From assembly GCA_044450785.1 (NCBI GenBank), contig JBIOJM010000035.1, forward strand, positions 1-46,836: DNA of 46,836 bases, given 5' to 3'. The notes under the pieces were generated by a model. The model was given only the letters and a program-made list of their open reading frames with translations. It made no database searches and was not told the DNA's origin. Of this stretch, positions 27,167 through 36,210 are shown one piece after another. Made by a program: the position numbers and the translations under genes. Source of the DNA: JBIOJM01 sp044450785 (lineage in GTDB: Bacteria > Planctomycetota > Planctomycetia > Isosphaerales > Isosphaeraceae). How positions within the stretch are numbered: the stretch's first letter is position 1; the number at the start of each line of letters is the position of its first letter.

Positions 27167-28426
27167 TCATGACGCGACCACCGCGCATTCCCGTGGGGAC
27201 CAAGCGCTAGCATCAAGGTCCGGAACCATTTCGTTGGGTTCGGGGGCAGACGATTCCACATCAAGACGTGAACGCAGGCTGTCATCGAGACCGAAAGCTG
27301 CTGGAAGTTTACTGATTTCCAGCAATAATACGGATCGAGCAACGATTAGCATGAGGTGCTCCGCGTAGGCGATCGAAGCATCCAATGCCTCCACGGGGAA
27401 TCTGCGAACAGTCAGACCACCGCGAATCGGCTCGCCACTGAGAAATCGATCCGCGAGTTTAGGTAGGAAGTAAAACGCGTCGCTCGTCAAAATGAATATA
27501 TGACCTTGGGCGCTCAGCACATTGTAGGCCGTCTCCTCCATCTCCTGGAAACACAGGCCTAGTGGAGCATGTTCACGCCGGATGTCGTGACTGAGATGGA
27601 GAGAGTTATCAATTCCCAGGCTGGCGGAGGCGAAAGGGTGTGTCAGTGAAGGCAGCCGGCAAACGTCCACAATATCAATGTTCTCGTCGCCTGTTGTAAT
27701 AAAACCTTTGTTGACAGCAATTCCGCTGGGTATACCGTCACTTTTGATTGTGATCGCCATCAAGCCATCGTTTCGACCGGCACAAGCAAAAACCTCGTCA
27801 CCTCGATCCGTTCGGCCCAACCGAGCCATTCTGTAGAAGTATAACTCTGCGTCCCTTCCTCGGAATTCGCGATGCCGGAAGCTTCCGTCCGGGAGCAACT
27901 CGACTTGAATCAAACCCGACGACCCGGCCGGCGCGAGAAAGCCTCCGCTCCCGGTCGCGACGACGCCATGCGCACCGCCGTTATAAAGCGTTGTTTGTGG
28001 TCCACCTGGAAAGGGATGCCGATTAATGAGCAGCTCGCCACGAGTGCTGATGGCGACCATGTTACGGCTGAATGCGACGCCGTTGATCGCTTCTCCGGAT
28101 TCGATGATCGGACCGCACGAGATCTCAACGCCGTTGACGTCCCTGACACCGATTGAGCCATCCTCCGTGCCGAAGCACAAGTCGTGGGTCCAAGGGAATT
28201 CCCCTGCCCACGTGACCTGACGTCCCGGGAAATCGGGTGATTTCACTTGAAGATGCCAATCGGCCATATCGAACACTGCAAACTCTTCCGGGCGGGGCAG
28301 GTCGGGAAGCCAGCACGCATCCGACTTCAAGCCTGCACCGTGGTGCTTCGGGGTAAAGCAATAAGAGAGGTGGTTCAACCGAGTGGTCTGAGGAAAAACA
28401 TCCCTCGTATCGCACACCTCCATCAT
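27167..28426 (-). CDS. Uncharacterised propeller-like protein
   Basis: A 419-residue protein not assigned to a named family. Repeated beta-rich segments with Gly-Asp turns (FGTEDGSIGVRDVNG, EAINGVAFSRNMVAISTRG) suggest a WD40-like beta-propeller. There is no signal peptide, transmembrane helix or catalytic motif. The start has GGAGG directly upstream of two tandem ATGs (28426 and 28423); the second has the better spacing. Base composition looks more AT-rich than the neighbours, suggesting a different origin. It converges on the PKS gene and stands alone. Confidence 0.7.
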   Translation of the reverse strand: MMEVCDTRDVFPQTTRLNHLSYCFTPKHHGAGLKSDACWLPDLPRPEEFAVFDMADWHLQVKSPDFPGRQVTWAGEFPWTHDLCFGTEDGSIGVRDVNGVEISCGPIIESGEAINGVAFSRNMVAISTRGELLINRHPFPGGPQTTLYNGGAHGVVATGSGGFLAPAGSSGLIQVELLPDGSFRHREFRGRDAELYFYRMARLGRTDRGDEVFACAGRNDGLMAITIKSDGIPSGIAVNKGFITTGDENIDIVDVCRLPSLTHPFASASLGIDNSLHLSHDIRREHAPLGLCFQEMEETAYNVLSAQGHIFILTSDAFYFLPKLADRFLSGEPIRGGLTVRRFPVEALDASIAYAEHLMLIVARSVLLLEISKLPAAFGLDDSLRSRLDVESSAPEPNEMVPDLDASAWSPRECAVVAS

Positions 28427-28664
28427 CGTCCTCCGAAGCGGCTCGACGATACTTGGGCCACGAGATGGTATCTTATCACTTCGGGCGCTTTTGTGCAGCG
28501 GACAACTGCGTGTACAGAACGTGAATGAGACCGAACGCTCGTGCGCAACGCTCGGGAAGAACGACCGGAGTTTCCGGCCCCTCGCCGGCAGGGTCCGTAC
28601 GGTTTACGATGAGGAGGGGAGCTGAGAGCGACCGTCAGATGTCGTATGGAACGCTGCGAAGGCA

Positions 28665-29111
28665 ATGGACACGTCCGTGGATCCCGGGCAGGGTACGTTT
28701 GATCGCGATGTCGACGCGCAGCCGGGGAGGCCGCCGCGCGTTCCGTTCGAGTCGCTCCCATCGTATCAGCGGATCGTCGTCAACCCCTTCCTGGGAGTAC
28801 TGGTCTGGCTGGTCATGTTTGCACTGATCCGCGAGGGGCTGAAAAGCCAGAGCTCGACGTTGTTCCTGATCGGCTCGAGCCTGTTCTTCGCGGCCTTTTT
28901 CCTTCACCAATTTCATTGCCTCGACTGCGGCGCGACGGACTGGCTGTTCCGGTATCGACATCATGCATGCCCGTTGATCGTGGCACGCAGTCAGAACCGC
29001 GAAGTCGTTCGATTTCGATTCCCGAGCGTCAGAACGCAGGTCATGATCTGGTTGTATCTGCTCGCCGGTGCCTTGTTGCTGCTGTTACTGTTCTTGAATG
29101 CTCCGCGATAA
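28665..29111 (+). CDS. Small membrane protein with a Cys/His cluster
   Basis: A 148-residue protein with a hydrophilic N-terminus (about 1-38). Hydrophobic helices follow at about 42-57, 65-81 and 124-144. Between the second and third lies HCLDCGATDWLFRYRHHAC, a CxxC plus HHxC cluster that could bind zinc or iron. Family unknown. It ends 87 bp before argB, with a possible promoter between them, so it need not belong to the arginine operon. Confidence 0.65.
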   Translation: MDTSVDPGQGTFDRDVDAQPGRPPRVPFESLPSYQRIVVNPFLGVLVWLVMFALIREGLKSQSSTLFLIGSSLFFAAFFLHQFHCLDCGATDWLFRYRHHACPLIVARSQNREVVRFRFPSVRTQVMIWLYLLAGALLLLLLFLNAPR

Positions 29112-29119
29112 ATCAGTTC

Positions 29120-29148
29120 TTTACAAGTTGGTGACCGAACGAAAAAAT
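29120..29148 (+). promoter_or_regulatory. Possible promoter of the arginine operon
   Basis: TTTACA at 29120-29125 and AAAAAT at 29143-29148 are spaced by 17 bases, and the argB start follows about 50 bases later. The -35 matches consensus at five of six positions and the -10 at four of six. No ARG-box palindrome was recognised nearby. Confidence 0.3.
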
Positions 29149-29198
29149 AGACGGTTTGATCAGAACCCAGGAGGCCGGAGACGCGGGGGGGCGATGCC

Positions 29199-30134
29199 GT
29201 GCATGATGAAGCCATCCGCAAGGCGGACGTATTGATCGAGGCGCTGGGATTCATCCGCAAGTTCCACGGGAAGTTCACGGTCATCAAGCTGGGCGGCTCG
29301 GTGATGGAGGATCCCGAGTCGCTGCGCGCCTTGCTGGTGGACGTGGTGTTCATGCAGACGGTGGGGATGCGTCCGGTGATCGTCCACGGCGGTGGAAAGG
29401 CCATCAGCGTGGCGATGGAGAAGGAGGGGCTGACGCCGCGCTTCGTCCAGGGGAGGCGCTACACGGACGAGGCAGCGCTCGCGATCGTCGCGCGGGTCCT
29501 GGCCGAGGAAATCAACGCCGACATCGAGCGGCACATCAACAAGTTCGGCGGCCGGGCCTCGGGGTTGCACCACAAGACTCACCAGTGCCTCTACGGCAAG
29601 AAGTTGTGGCTGGAGAACGGGCCGGAGGGCCGGATCGACCTGGGTCGAGTCGGCGAGGTCAACGCGGTCGACGTGCCGCCGATCGAAAACCTGTGCCTGG
29701 CCGGCGTCGTGCCCGTACTTCCTTCATTGGCCGAGGACGAGGAGGAAGAAGGCCGGCTCTTGAACGTCAACGCCGACACCGCGGCCGCGGCCGTCGCCCA
29801 GGCGCTTCAGGCCGACAAGCTGGTGTTCCTCACCGATACGCCGGGCATCCTCCTCGACAAGAATGAACCAGCCAGCTTGATCCGGGGTCTGACTCCGGGC
29901 GACTGCCGCGACTTGATCGCCAAGGGCGTGATCGACCGCGGAATGATCCCCAAGGTCGAGGCTTGCCTGTTCAGCCTGGAATCCGGTGTCCGCAAGACCC
30001 ACATCATCGACGGCCGGCTCCGCCATTCCTTGCTGCTGGAGATTTTCACCCAGAGCGGAACCGGGACCGAGATCGTCCGAGACGAGAGTACCCAACTCTC
30101 GGCGCGCCCCAGGCCGGTGCTGGCGCGGCCCTGA
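29199..30134 (+). CDS. argB: Acetylglutamate kinase
   Basis: Phosphorylates N-acetyl-L-glutamate with ATP, the second step of arginine synthesis. The amino-acid-kinase fold is clear: IKLGGSVM (about 29-36) with the phosphate-binding lysine, VHGGGKAIS (62-70) for substrate, NVNADTAAAAVA in the middle, and FLTDTPGIL with GMIPKVEAC towards the C-terminus. At 311 residues it is slightly longer than the usual 280-300; the last 20 or so residues look like an unstructured tail. The start is a GTG after a G-rich tract. It is followed by argD, argF and rph on the same strand with short gaps. In other bacteria with a cyclic pathway this enzyme is inhibited by arginine. Confidence 0.95.
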   Translation: MHDEAIRKADVLIEALGFIRKFHGKFTVIKLGGSVMEDPESLRALLVDVVFMQTVGMRPVIVHGGGKAISVAMEKEGLTPRFVQGRRYTDEAALAIVARVLAEEINADIERHINKFGGRASGLHHKTHQCLYGKKLWLENGPEGRIDLGRVGEVNAVDVPPIENLCLAGVVPVLPSLAEDEEEEGRLLNVNADTAAAAVAQALQADKLVFLTDTPGILLDKNEPASLIRGLTPGDCRDLIAKGVIDRGMIPKVEACLFSLESGVRKTHIIDGRLRHSLLLEIFTQSGTGTEIVRDESTQLSARPRPVLARP

Positions 30135-30170
30135 CCGAACCGATTCACCAAGACGATCGGAGATGAAACT

Positions 30171-31391
30171 TTGCCGCCTACGCAGCGTGCCCATCAAAGT
30201 TCCCAGGCGACGATCGCCCAGTTCGAGCGATACGTGATCCCCAACTACCGGCGGTTCCCCGTCTGCCTCGTGCGGGGCGAGGGGTCATGGATCTGGGACG
30301 CCGAGGGGAACCGGTATCTCGACTTCTTCCCCGGCTGGGGCTGTAACCTGCTCGGTCACTGTCCGCCGCGGGTGGTGGACGCGGTGCGCGAGCAGGCCGG
30401 CGAGTTGATCCATGTGCCCAACACCTGGTACATGGAGGCTCAAGGCGCACTGGCCGAGGCCCTGTCGAACCGGTCGTTCGGCGGGCAGTGCTTCTTTTGC
30501 AATAGCGGGGCCGAGGCCAATGAGGCGGCCATCAAGCTGGCGCGAGCGTATGGTCGCGAACGGGGTCGATTCAAGATCGTCACGATGGAAGGGGGCTTCC
30601 ACGGGCGGACCTTCGCCGCGCTGACGGCGACGGCCCAGCCGCAGTACCACGCCGGGTTCGAGCCGATGGTGCCCGGCTTCTCCTACGTTCCCTACGACGA
30701 CCTTGGGGCGGTCGCCGCGGCCCTCGACGATAAGACGGCGGCGGTCCTGGTTGAGCCCGTCCAGGGCGAGGGAGGGATCAACATCCCTGCGCCCGGATAC
30801 CTCTCGGGGCTGCGGCGGTTGTGCGACCAGCGGGGCGTGCTCCTGATCTTCGACGAAGTCCAGACCGGCATGGGGCGCACCGGTCGATGGTTCGCCTACC
30901 AGCATGAAGGCGCCGGCGCCGCTCCCGACATCCTGACCTGTGCCAAGGCGCTGGCCGGCGGGTTCGCGGCGGGCGTGATGATCGCCCGGCCGCCGGTCGC
31001 CGCGGCGCTCAAGCCGGGGATGCACGCCTCCACCTTCGGCGGCAATCCGATCGCCTGCCGCGCGGCCCTGGCCGCAATCGAGACCATCGAAGCCGAGCGC
31101 CTGCTCGAGCGAGGGGTCCAGATCGGGGCCCGGTTCCGGGAAAAATTCGAGGCCCTCCGCGCCGAACTGCCCGGCCTCGTCAGGGAGATCCGCATCCTGG
31201 GCGTGATGATCGGGCTGGACCTGACCTTCGATGCAACGGAGGTCGTCGCCCTATGCATGCGGCGACAACTCCTGATCAACGCCACGCACGGCCATGTGGT
31301 CCGCCTGCTGCCGGCCTTGACGATCACCGACGACCAGATCGATCTCGGGTGCGCCATCCTGGCCGATGCGTTGCGTCGGGCAGTCGTTTGA
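30171..31391 (+). CDS. argD: Acetylornithine aminotransferase
   Basis: PLP-dependent class III aminotransferase that converts N-acetylglutamate semialdehyde to N-acetylornithine, the fourth step of arginine synthesis. It has 406 residues. Visible motifs are the phosphate-loop segment CNSGAEANEAAIK (about 110-122), VEPVQGEGG (194-202), the cofactor-nitrogen aspartate in IFDEVQTGMGRTG (about 226-238), and the Schiff-base lysine K259 in TCAKALAGG. The start is a TTG with GGAGATG upstream. It lies 36 bp after argB and 14 bp before argF. Class III members can also act on ornithine or aminobutyrate, but the operon setting favours argD. Confidence 0.93.
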   Translation: MPPTQRAHQSSQATIAQFERYVIPNYRRFPVCLVRGEGSWIWDAEGNRYLDFFPGWGCNLLGHCPPRVVDAVREQAGELIHVPNTWYMEAQGALAEALSNRSFGGQCFFCNSGAEANEAAIKLARAYGRERGRFKIVTMEGGFHGRTFAALTATAQPQYHAGFEPMVPGFSYVPYDDLGAVAAALDDKTAAVLVEPVQGEGGINIPAPGYLSGLRRLCDQRGVLLIFDEVQTGMGRTGRWFAYQHEGAGAAPDILTCAKALAGGFAAGVMIARPPVAAALKPGMHASTFGGNPIACRAALAAIETIEAERLLERGVQIGARFREKFEALRAELPGLVREIRILGVMIGLDLTFDATEVVALCMRRQLLINATHGHVVRLLPALTITDDQIDLGCAILADALRRAVV

Positions 31392-31405
31392 AACGGATTC
31401 CGGCC

Positions 31406-32332
31406 ATGCCACGTCACTTTTTGGACTTGCTGGACCTTTCGGAGGGGGAGGCGCGCTGGCTGATCGATCGGTCGATCCAGCTCAAACGCGACGAGCAGCG
31501 TGGGCGGCGTCCGCCCCTTCTGTCGGGCCGGACCCTCGGTCTTCTGTTCGAGAAACCGTCGCTGCGCACCCGGGTCAGCTTCGAGGCGGCGATCGCACGC
31601 TTGGGGGGAAATGCCATCTTCCTGCGCGGCAAGGACGTGGGGCTGGGCATCCGTGAGAGCGTGGTCGATTTCGCGAGGGTCCTGAGCCAGTACGTCGACG
31701 CCCTGGCAGTCCGGACATTTTCGCACACGACGGTCGAGGAGCTGGCGCGGTCGGGGACGATTCCGGTCGTCAATGCGCTCTCCGATGCCTCGCACCCCTG
31801 CCAGGCCATGGCCGATCTCATGACGATCGAGGAGCTGCGCGGCTCGCTCGGCGATCAGAAGCTCGTCTTCGTCGGCGACGGCAATAACGTCGCGCGGTCG
31901 CTGGCGGCGGCCTCGGCCTTGCTGGGAGTCAAGTTCGTGCTCGCCGCGCCCGCCGGGTATGAATTCCCGGCCGAATTCCAGGCACGGTTCGCGGACAGGT
32001 TTCCCGGGGTCCCCCTGGTCGTCGAATGCGATCCGCGCGTAGCCGTCGCCGGCGCCGACGTCGTGTACACGGACGTCTGGGCGAGCATGGGGCAGGAAAA
32101 TGAGGCGGAAGCGCGGCGCGACGTCTTCGCGCCCTACCAGGTGAATCAAGCCTTGCTGGCGTGCGCCGGTCCCGACGTGATTTTCCTGCACTGCCTCCCC
32201 GCGCACCGAGGCGAGGAGGTCACCTCGGATGTGCTCGACAGCCCGCGCAGCCAGGTCATTCTCCAGGCGGCCAACCGGCTCCATTTCCAGATGGCGCTCC
32301 TGGTCTGGCTGCTGGGCGACGGATCCGCATAG
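31406..32332 (+). CDS. argF: Ornithine carbamoyltransferase
   Basis: Joins carbamoyl phosphate and ornithine to give citrulline. It has 308 residues, the normal length. Carbamoyl-phosphate contacts are SLRTR (52-56) and HPCQ (130-133). Ornithine contacts are in DVWASMGQE (223-231) and the HCLP loop (262-265), which separate it from aspartate carbamoyltransferase. The ATG at 31406 fits the family N-terminus MPRHFLDLLDLS; frames starting earlier would read into argD. It is the third gene of the arg operon and is followed after 44 bp by rph. Confidence 0.95.
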   Translation: MPRHFLDLLDLSEGEARWLIDRSIQLKRDEQRGRRPPLLSGRTLGLLFEKPSLRTRVSFEAAIARLGGNAIFLRGKDVGLGIRESVVDFARVLSQYVDALAVRTFSHTTVEELARSGTIPVVNALSDASHPCQAMADLMTIEELRGSLGDQKLVFVGDGNNVARSLAAASALLGVKFVLAAPAGYEFPAEFQARFADRFPGVPLVVECDPRVAVAGADVVYTDVWASMGQENEAEARRDVFAPYQVNQALLACAGPDVIFLHCLPAHRGEEVTSDVLDSPRSQVILQAANRLHFQMALLVWLLGDGSA

Positions 32333-32376
32333 GGCCGGCAGGAGCTTGCGAGACATTCGAAGGATCAACTTCACCC

Positions 32377-33117
32377 ATGACCCGAGCCGACAGCCGGACC
32401 AACGATCAGCTTCGCCCCATCACCATCGAGCGGGGATTCGTTCGAAACAGTCCCGGCAGCGTGTTGTACCGGGCGGGCGGGACCGTCGTCCTGGTGACGG
32501 CGCAACTGTCCGAGACGGTGCCGCCGTTCCTGGAGGGAAAGTCGATCGGCTGGCTGACGGCCGAGTACGCCATGCTGCCGGGGAGCTCCTCGACGCGAGT
32601 CCGGCGGGGCACGGACGGCCGGGCCACCGAGATCCAGCGGCTGATCGGCCGAAGCCTGCGCGCGGTCGTCGACCGCCAGGCGCTCGGTCCCTGCACGATC
32701 CACGTCGACGCCGACGTTCTCAATGCGGACGGCGGCACGCGCACCGCGGCGATCACCGCCGCGTTCATTGCCGTGGCCGACGCCGTACGGGGCCGGTTCG
32801 GCGCCGAAGCGCGCCGCAGGATCCTCCGCGACAGCGTCGCGGCCGTCAGCGCCGGAATCGTCGCGGGCGAGCCGGTGCTCGACCTCGACTACCGGGAAGA
32901 CTCGACCGCCCAGGTCGACCTGAACGTCGTCCGCCTGGGCGGCGGTGGCCTGGTCGAAGTCCAGGGGACCGGTGAGGGGGGGACATTCTCGCGCGGCCAG
33001 CTCGACGCGATGCTCGATCTGGCGGAGAAAGGTCTGGATCAGTTGACGCGCCTCCAGCGCGAGAGCCTCGGTCCAGACTGGCCGCTGGAGAGCTGGGGGG
33101 CGCAGGAGGGCCCATGA
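32377..33117 (+). CDS. rph: Ribonuclease PH
   Basis: Phosphorolytic 3'-5' exoribonuclease that trims tRNA 3' ends. It has 246 residues, the usual size. Family signatures include GRATEIQRLIGRSLRAV (arginines for phosphate and RNA), DADVLNADGGTRTAAI, and AQVDLNVV with the metal-binding aspartate. The ATG at 32377 matches the family start (IERGFVRNSPGSVLY near residue 17) and has GAAGGA upstream. Its place behind argF is unusual in gene order; rdgB, a frequent neighbour of rph, appears about 2.3 kb downstream. Its stop overlaps the next start by four bases (ATGA). Confidence 0.95.
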   Translation: MTRADSRTNDQLRPITIERGFVRNSPGSVLYRAGGTVVLVTAQLSETVPPFLEGKSIGWLTAEYAMLPGSSSTRVRRGTDGRATEIQRLIGRSLRAVVDRQALGPCTIHVDADVLNADGGTRTAAITAAFIAVADAVRGRFGAEARRRILRDSVAAVSAGIVAGEPVLDLDYREDSTAQVDLNVVRLGGGGLVEVQGTGEGGTFSRGQLDAMLDLAEKGLDQLTRLQRESLGPDWPLESWGAQEGP

Positions 33118-33707
33118 CGACGCAGCAGCTCCACCTGTTTAACTGCTTGTACCTGGCCGTCTTTGTCGGTGTTGCCTTCTTCACCCGCGCGACGGCGCGG
33201 CGCATCGCGGGGGCCCTGGCTGGCGGGGTAGCCTTCGGTGTGGTGGCCCTGGGCATCATCGCCCTCGGTGAGAAGCTGGGGTGGTGGCACATGGCAATCA
33301 CCTGGGAGCCTTACTTCCTGACGCTCATGCTGATCGACTTCGCCGTGTCGGGGTTCGTCTACCTCATCACCTGGCGGATCGTCCGCCGGTTCGGCTGGCG
33401 CGGGCTGGCCGTGGTTGTGATCGTCGCGGCGGTCATCGGCCCGCCGCGGGACTACGGGTACATGGCGAGGTTCCCGGAGTGGGGCGCCTACGGGCCAGGG
33501 GTCGCGCCCGTCCTGGCGATCGCCGCGACTTATATCGTGATGGTGGTCCTGGGGCACGGGGTGATGCGTCTGGTCGCCGGTCCCGCCCGAGGGTCCCCGC
33601 TGGCGCGACGGCCGTGGGAGACCGCCGAATCATCCACTGCCGCTGACCCGGCCCGCCATGTTGCTTTCTGGGACTTCAAGGCTCCCGGAGCAGGGCCGGG
33701 CAACTGA
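33114..33707 (+). CDS. Multi-pass membrane protein of unknown function
   Basis: A 197-residue protein with about five hydrophobic helices (about 7-23, 29-50, 66-86, 95-110, 128-147) and a soluble polar C-terminal tail of about 45 residues. No recognised family; a conserved-looking acidic/aromatic loop (PPRDYGYMARFPEWGAYGPG) lies between the last two helices. Translationally coupled to rph by a four-base ATGA overlap, so it is probably the last gene of the arg-rph transcript. Confidence 0.75.
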   Translation: MTTQQLHLFNCLYLAVFVGVAFFTRATARRIAGALAGGVAFGVVALGIIALGEKLGWWHMAITWEPYFLTLMLIDFAVSGFVYLITWRIVRRFGWRGLAVVVIVAAVIGPPRDYGYMARFPEWGAYGPGVAPVLAIAATYIVMVVLGHGVMRLVAGPARGSPLARRPWETAESSTAADPARHVAFWDFKAPGAGPGN

Positions 33708-33719
33708 GCTTGGGTCCGG

Positions 33720-33809
33720 CTACACCATCGTGCGGGCGAGAAACGGCGGCGATGCGGCGGTCAGCCACAGCAAGATCGGAATCTGATGGATCCTGAAAAT
33801 GCGGGTCAT
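33720..33809 (-). CDS. Possible small hydrophobic peptide
   Basis: A 29-codon frame starting MTRIFRIHQIPILLWL and ending at a TAG, with GAGAGG about nine bases before the ATG. The basic start followed by a hydrophobic stretch resembles small membrane peptides. No family can be assigned and chance is possible. It is the only candidate in the 516-bp gap 33708-34223; the rest of that gap shows nothing clear. Confidence 0.22.
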   Translation of the reverse strand: MTRIFRIHQIPILLWLTAASPPFLARTMV

Positions 33810-34223
33810 GGTTGGCCTCTCAGCGATGAAACCATCTGATCGCGTAAGGGCAGAGGCGCATGCGGGACGGGGCGGCGGCTATTCGTCCTCTGTGAACTCT
33901 GGCCTGTTGAACTTGATGACTCGTTCCACTTTGCTTTCAACGTAAGTCCTCTCAAATCGTATCAAGAACAGGCGATCGACGCAGGGTATTGACCCGCCAC
34001 TCAAATTGTGCTGAAACCGTCTGGGCAGAACAGTCGAGTTTTGCTAAAGTCCCGCGCTGCATTGCCGGTACGTGCCCAGCTCCGCACCCGAAGACACATC
34101 CGACCCGGCAAGCGCGTCACGCAAGGACCTGAAGAGGGACCCCGCCCGGATTCCGGGGTTCGCGCTCAAGGCTAACATGGTCCGGACCAGGCCATTGTTG
34201 ATCGGACAGGAGAGGGATCGCTC

Positions 34224-35381
34224 ATGAAATCGCCGATTGCCGCCGTGGCTCTCTTCGGCACCCTCGCGGCCAGCTCCGCCTGGGCCCAAGCTCCGACTCA
34301 GACTCAAACGCCGTTGTCGGGTGCCACGCAGCCCCAGCCGCCTCGGTCTCCGTACAGCGGGGCCGCGAACGCGTCTGCACCCACTGATAAGCCGGTGATA
34401 CCGCCCACGGGGGCGTTGCCGGAGCTGACGCCGGCCAACGATCTCAGGCCCCCCACGATCGCGTTGCCGAACGAGCCGGTCGAGCCATACCTCTTGACCA
34501 AGGATGTCGGTCCGTTCATGGTGCTGGCCCGGGTTTTCAAAGGGCCCGACGCCGAAAAGATGGCCCTTGCGCTGGTCAAGGAGCTGCGCAACGACTACAG
34601 GCTGCCCGCGTTCATCCTGCGCACCAAGGATTATCCGGGGAGAAGCCTGATCCGCGGCACTCCGCCCACCGTGCCCAGCGAGGTGATGGCTCCCAACACC
34701 AAGATGCCCGAAGCCATTCGAACCCGCGACGAAGCCGCCGTGCTGGTCGGCAATGAAAAAACCCTGGCGGATTCGGAGAAGTTGTGGCACGAGGTCAAGA
34801 AGCTCAAGCCCAAGTGCCTGCAGGGAATGTCCTCGCCCTACTGGTGGCGTAAAGGACTGAGCTCCGCCATCCGTACGACCAATCCTTATGTGCCGGCCCA
34901 GCTTCTCTTCCCCCGGCCCAACGACACGCTGGTGGTCCGGATGAATACAGGGCTCAGGAGCATCGCCAACTGTCCGGGCACCTACAGTCTCCAGGTCGCC
35001 GATTTCTCCGGGCGGTCGACGTTCCAGTTCAACGCCCAGGAGCTGCCGTTCCATCTGCTTCCCGACCTGAAGAACAGCCCGTTGCGCAAGGCTCACGACG
35101 ACGCCGAGAGAATGGCCGAAAAGCTGGCCAAGGCCCCCGAGATCCGGAGGCTGGGTCAGCCGATCTACGTCTATCATGACCGGACCACGAGCAAGGTGTT
35201 CATCGGTTCGTTCAACTCACCGCAGGATCCCGCGGCCGCCGCGGTTCGCCAGCAGCTCGTGCTGGATGCCGTCCCGCTCGCGCAGAAGAACCAGAGAGGC
35301 AAAGATGCCGTCGATACGATGATCGTGCCGGCCCTCGCCTTGACCGACTTGAGAGCTATCAAGGCCAAGATCACGAATTGA
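34224..35381 (+). CDS. Secreted protein of unknown function
   Basis: A 385-residue protein with a clear signal peptide (MKSPIAAVALFGTLAASSAWA, cleavage after about residue 21). A Gln/Pro/Thr-rich linker runs to about 85, and a mixed alpha/beta domain follows. Two stretches, VGPFMVLARVFKGPDAEKMALAL and IYVYHDRTTSKVFIGSF, loosely recall SPOR-like folds, but this is weak. No catalytic motif was found. AGGAGAGGG precedes the ATG. It overlaps rdgB by four bases, so the two are likely co-translated. Probably periplasmic. Confidence 0.75.
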   Translation: MKSPIAAVALFGTLAASSAWAQAPTQTQTPLSGATQPQPPRSPYSGAANASAPTDKPVIPPTGALPELTPANDLRPPTIALPNEPVEPYLLTKDVGPFMVLARVFKGPDAEKMALALVKELRNDYRLPAFILRTKDYPGRSLIRGTPPTVPSEVMAPNTKMPEAIRTRDEAAVLVGNEKTLADSEKLWHEVKKLKPKCLQGMSSPYWWRKGLSSAIRTTNPYVPAQLLFPRPNDTLVVRMNTGLRSIANCPGTYSLQVADFSGRSTFQFNAQELPFHLLPDLKNSPLRKAHDDAERMAEKLAKAPEIRRLGQPIYVYHDRTTSKVFIGSFNSPQDPAAAAVRQQLVLDAVPLAQKNQRGKDAVDTMIVPALALTDLRAIKAKITN

Positions 35382-36034
35382 AATCCATCTCCCGCTCGAT
35401 CGTGTTGGTCCTGGGCTCGCGCAACCGAAAGAAGTGCGGCGAGCTGGCGGAGCTGCTCGCCCCTCCATGGGAGCGGAGCCCGGCACTCGCGCGGGTCATC
35501 GTCCGTTCACTGGGCGATTTCGCCGGCGCGCCGGAGGTCGTGGAGGATGCCGGCACCTTCGCGGGCAACGCTCGCAAGAAGGCCGTCGAGCTGGCCCGGG
35601 CACTCTCGCTGTGGGTCATCGCCGATGATTCGGGTCTGGCCGTCGACGCGCTCGAGGGTGCGCCGGGAGTGTGGTCGGCGCGTTACGCCGGTGAGCCGGC
35701 CGACGATGCGGCCAACAATCGCAAGCTGCTCGAGGCCATGAGCGGCCTGCCCGATGACCGCCGCGGCGCGGCCTTCCGCTGCGCGCTCGCGCTGGCTGAT
35801 CCGACCGGCGCGGTCCGGCTGGAGTCGGAGGGAGTCTGCCGCGGGCGATTGACCCGCGAGCTGAGGGGGAGCAGCGGGTTCGGCTACGACCCTTTGTTCT
35901 TGATCCCGGAGTACCACTCCACTTTCGGCGAGCTGAGCCCGCTGGTCAAACACCAGCTCAGCCACCGCGCCCGCGCCTGCTCACGCTTCCGCCGCGGGCT
36001 GGAGGGCCTGATTGCGCATGGCTGCTTTAGTTGA
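35378..36034 (+). CDS. rdgB: Non-canonical purine NTP pyrophosphatase (RdgB/HAM1)
   Basis: Hydrolyses ITP, dITP and XTP to monophosphates, keeping damaged purines out of DNA and RNA. It has 218 residues. Family motifs in order: LGSRNRKKCGEL (substrate lysine), VEDAGTFAGNARKKA, IADDSGLAVDALEGAPGVWSA with the metal-binding acidic pair, GSSGFGYDPLF, and SHRARA near the end. The start is a TTG inside the stop of the preceding gene (35378-35381). The nearby rph fits a common bacterial pairing. Confidence 0.93.
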   Translation: MKSISRSIVLVLGSRNRKKCGELAELLAPPWERSPALARVIVRSLGDFAGAPEVVEDAGTFAGNARKKAVELARALSLWVIADDSGLAVDALEGAPGVWSARYAGEPADDAANNRKLLEAMSGLPDDRRGAAFRCALALADPTGAVRLESEGVCRGRLTRELRGSSGFGYDPLFLIPEYHSTFGELSPLVKHQLSHRARACSRFRRGLEGLIAHGCFS

Positions 36035-36068
36035 GGGCAACGGCGGAAGTGCGTGGTGCGTGGTCAAT

Positions 36069-36210
36069 CTATGATGCCCAATTCTCGACGCTCAAGCCTG
36101 ACACGGCGAGCAGGTCGGTATCCTCACTGACAACGAAGCATTGGCTCAGTGCGAGCGCGATGGCTGCGACCTGCATGTCGACCTGTTGCATCGAGCAAGT
36201 ATCGCCTCAT
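36069..36210 (-). pseudogene. VapC (PIN-domain) toxin remnant with internal deletion
   Basis: The start overlaps the antitoxin stop (ATGA at 36207-36210) and reads MRRYLLD, the typical VapC opening with its first metal-binding aspartate. After the seventh codon the frame shifts. The following frame gives MQQVDMQVAAIALALSQ and then a segment ending DLLAVSGLSVENWAS, a clear VapC C-terminus. About 85 central residues are missing compared with a normal 130-residue VapC, so the PIN fold cannot form. The 40-codon C-terminal piece has its own ATG at 36191 but is unlikely to be functional. Confidence 0.75.
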
